From a bacterium (lineage in GTDB: Bacteria; JALSQH01), in assembly GCA_026985515.1 (NCBI GenBank), contig JALSQH010000194.1:1-8504 (forward strand): a stretch of DNA of 8,504 nucleotides, given 5' to 3'. The notes beneath the pieces were generated by a model. That model was not told the origin of the DNA and did no database searches. It worked only from the letters and a program-made list of their open reading frames with translations. The translations under genes were made by a program, and so were the position numbers. The first letter of the stretch is position 1, and the number at the start of each line of letters is the position of its first letter. Shown one piece after another: positions 6,744 to 8,504 of the stretch.

Positions 6744-8504
6744 ATGGCAGGTTCTGTAAAATCTTCCATCATAGACAACTTCTTCTACCCTGAAAGGATA
6801 GCAGTAATTGGAGCTTCAGCAGAGCCGGGAAAAGTGGGAAATGATATTTTAAAGAATCTGATTGAAGGAGGTTTTGAAGGAGAAATTTACCCTGTGAATC
6901 CCAAAAGGGATGAAATCCTGGGTTTAAAAGTTTACCATTCCATTGAAGAAATACCATCAAACATTGATCTCTCCATTTTCGTGGTTCCACCAAAAGTTGT
7001 TCTTGCGGGTCTGGAGCAGGTTGCAGCAAAGAATAACAGAGCAGTTATAGTTATTTCAGCAGGGTTCAAGGAAGTTGGTGGCGAAGGTGCAAAACTTGAA
7101 GAGGAACTGGTTAAAAAGGCAAAAGAATATAACATGAAACTTCTTGGTCCCAACTGTCTCGGAATAATTTCCCCCCCATCAAAGATTAATGCTTCCTTTG
7201 CCGCTGAAATGCCTTTACCCGGGAATATCTCCTTTATTTCTCAATCAGGGGCACTTCTCACCGCTGTCCTTGACTGGTCAATGGAAGAGGGTATCGGTTT
7301 TGCAAAGATAATAAGCCTCGGGAACAAAGCAGTACTCGATGAAAGTGACTTTCTAGAATATCTTGCAGACGATCCTGAAACTGAAGTGATACTTGGATAT
7401 ATTGAGGGTGTGAAAGATGGTCAGAGGTTCATAAGAATAGCACAGCAGGTAACCAGAAAGAAGCCTGTACTCCTGATTAAAGCTGGAAGCACCTCTGCCG
7501 GAGCAAGGGCTGCCTCATCTCATACAGGAACCCTTGCAGGATCAGATAGAGCCTATGATACCGCTTTCAAGCAGACGGGAATAATAAGAATCCACAATGT
7601 GGCTGACCTCTTTGACCTTGCAAAGGGATTTGCTCACAAGAAAATTCCTCGCGGAAACAAACTTGCAGTAATAACAAACGCAGGTGGTCCAGGAATTCTC
7701 TCTGCTGATGCAAGTGAAAAAAATGGGATCCAGTTGCCTCCTCCGAAACCTGAAATTATTGAAGAATTAAAATCAGCTCTTCCGCCAACTGCAGCTCTAT
7801 TCAATCCAATTGATATTATTGGTGATGCGAAGGAGGATAGATACAGAGCAGCCCTTAACATATTGAAGAAAGATAGAAGTTTCGATGGATATCTTGTTAT
7901 TTTAACCCCACAGTCCATGACTGATCCGGAAAAGGTAGCAGAAGAAGTCGTCAAATTTTCCAGAAAGTGTCACAGACCTCTTTTTACTTCATTTATGGGG
8001 GGATTGCTGGTAAAAAAGGGAAGAGACCTGCTTTCTAAGAACAATATCCCAAACTTTTCCTTCCCTGACGAAGCAGTAAAGTCCTTTGCCGCACTTGTGG
8101 AATATCAGGAATTCCTGAAAAAGCCGGAGCCAAAATACAAAGAATTCAACGATGTTGATAGGGAAAAAGTAAAGAAGATTGTAAAAGATGCAATGTCAAA
8201 GGGCATTTTCAATCTCAGTGAAGTCATGGCTAAGGAAATTTTTAAGGCATACGGTTTTTCTTTCCCCGAATCTCACCTTGCCAGATCAATTGATGAAGCA
8301 GTGGAAATTGCGGACAAACTCAAGTTTCCTCTTGCAATGAAAATTTCATCACCGGACATTCTTCATAAAAGTGATATTGGAGGTGTTATTGTAAACATAA
8401 AAAATCTTGAAGAAGTGGTAAGAGCCTTCATGACCATAACAACAAATGTTAGGAGAAAGGCTCCAAAAGCAGCAATTCTGGGCGTAGATATTCAGGAGAT
8501 GGTA
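6744..8504 (+). CDS. NDP-forming acyl-CoA synthetase (ADP-forming acetyl-CoA synthetase family), C-terminus cut by the window edge
   Basis: Reversibly couples an acyl-CoA plus ADP and phosphate to a free acid, CoA and ATP; in fermenters it conserves energy from acetyl-CoA or related thioesters. 587 residues are visible of about 700 usual for the fused alpha-beta form. In order: CoA-binding Rossmann domain (about 12-145) with VIGASAEPGKVG at 21-32 and LGPNCLG at 134-140; CoA-ligase domains with SQSGA at 166-170, the phosphorylated histidine H260 in SSHTGTLAGSD, and NAGGPG at 312-317; then an ATP-grasp domain from about 480 with HKSDIGGV at 541-548, cut at the edge. The start ATG at 6744 has AGGTGG five nt upstream. 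A GNAT-fused protein acetyltransferase of the Pat type shares this architecture, but those usually lack the histidine, so a true synthetase is favoured. The acid substrate is not readable. Confidence 0.95.
   Translation, partial: MAGSVKSSIIDNFFYPERIAVIGASAEPGKVGNDILKNLIEGGFEGEIYPVNPKRDEILGLKVYHSIEEIPSNIDLSIFVVPPKVVLAGLEQVAAKNNRAVIVISAGFKEVGGEGAKLEEELVKKAKEYNMKLLGPNCLGIISPPSKINASFAAEMPLPGNISFISQSGALLTAVLDWSMEEGIGFAKIISLGNKAVLDESDFLEYLADDPETEVILGYIEGVKDGQRFIRIAQQVTRKKPVLLIKAGSTSAGARAASSHTGTLAGSDRAYDTAFKQTGIIRIHNVADLFDLAKGFAHKKIPRGNKLAVITNAGGPGILSADASEKNGIQLPPPKPEIIEELKSALPPTAALFNPIDIIGDAKEDRYRAALNILKKDRSFDGYLVILTPQSMTDPEKVAEEVVKFSRKCHRPLFTSFMGGLLVKKGRDLLSKNNIPNFSFPDEAVKSFAALVEYQEFLKKPEPKYKEFNDVDREKVKKIVKDAMSKGIFNLSEVMAKEIFKAYGFSFPESHLARSIDEAVEIADKLKFPLAMKISSPDILHKSDIGGVIVNIKNLEEVVRAFMTITTNVRRKAPKAAILGVDIQEMV

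Noticed and set aside
6769-7153. Minus-strand open frames
   Set aside because: Antisense to the acyl-CoA synthetase, which has a promoter, SD and full motif set; low-complexity Ser/Leu/Pro translation.
7171-7177. Run of seven C in the acyl-CoA synthetase gene, a possible phase-variation tract
   Set aside because: The frame is intact, the run is short, and it falls in ordinary TCC-CCC-CCA codons; nothing else suggests switching.
7634-7954. Minus-strand open frame of 106 codons
   Set aside because: Antisense to the NAGGPG-containing domain of the acyl-CoA synthetase; no independent support.

Overview
The window is AT-rich, tightly packed DNA from a bacterium. The evidence for a bacterium is a sigma70-type promoter, Shine-Dalgarno (SD) sites before most starts, a bacterial-type GluRS, QueC/QueD/FolE2, and ATGA/TGATG gene junctions. 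A Hanks-type Ser/Thr kinase and a single-chain NDP-forming acyl-CoA synthetase are also present. The latter fits an anaerobic, peptide- or acid-fermenting lifestyle, but that is inference. I cannot place the lineage from sequence alone. There is no insertion sequence, phage gene, CRISPR array, tRNA or rRNA.

Layout. From 6666 down to the left edge, seven minus-strand genes lie end to end: an MBL-fold metallohydrolase, gltX, cysS, queD, queC, folE2, and a Ser/Thr protein kinase cut by the window edge. The largest gap between any two is 3 nt (queD to queC). All other junctions overlap by 1 to 23 nt, which suggests one translationally coupled transcript. The 77-nt stretch 6667-6743 is the only intergenic region. 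It carries a very good plus-strand promoter (TTGCAA, 17 nt, TATAAT) and, on the same TATAATA core, a plausible minus-strand -10. The plus-strand gene from 6744 to the right edge is a fused NDP-forming acyl-CoA synthetase (ADP-forming acetyl-CoA synthetase family), missing its C-terminal ~110 residues. No gene-free stretch exceeds 300 nt.

How the genes fit together. GltX and CysS charge tRNA-Glu and tRNA-Cys. FolE2, QueD and QueC supply three of the four steps from GTP to preQ0, the 7-deazaguanine precursor of queuosine in tRNA; QueE is not in the window. The operon core is therefore translation and tRNA modification. The MBL protein at its head and the kinase at its tail have no assigned place in that theme. 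Three starts were refined from SD position and family N-termini: folE2 at 1766 (ATG), cysS at 4374 (GTG) and queD at 2863 (ATG). Most of the window is ordinary housekeeping. The points worth a second look are the shared divergent promoter, the kinase coupled to folE2, and the MBL protein. I see no clear new biological system.
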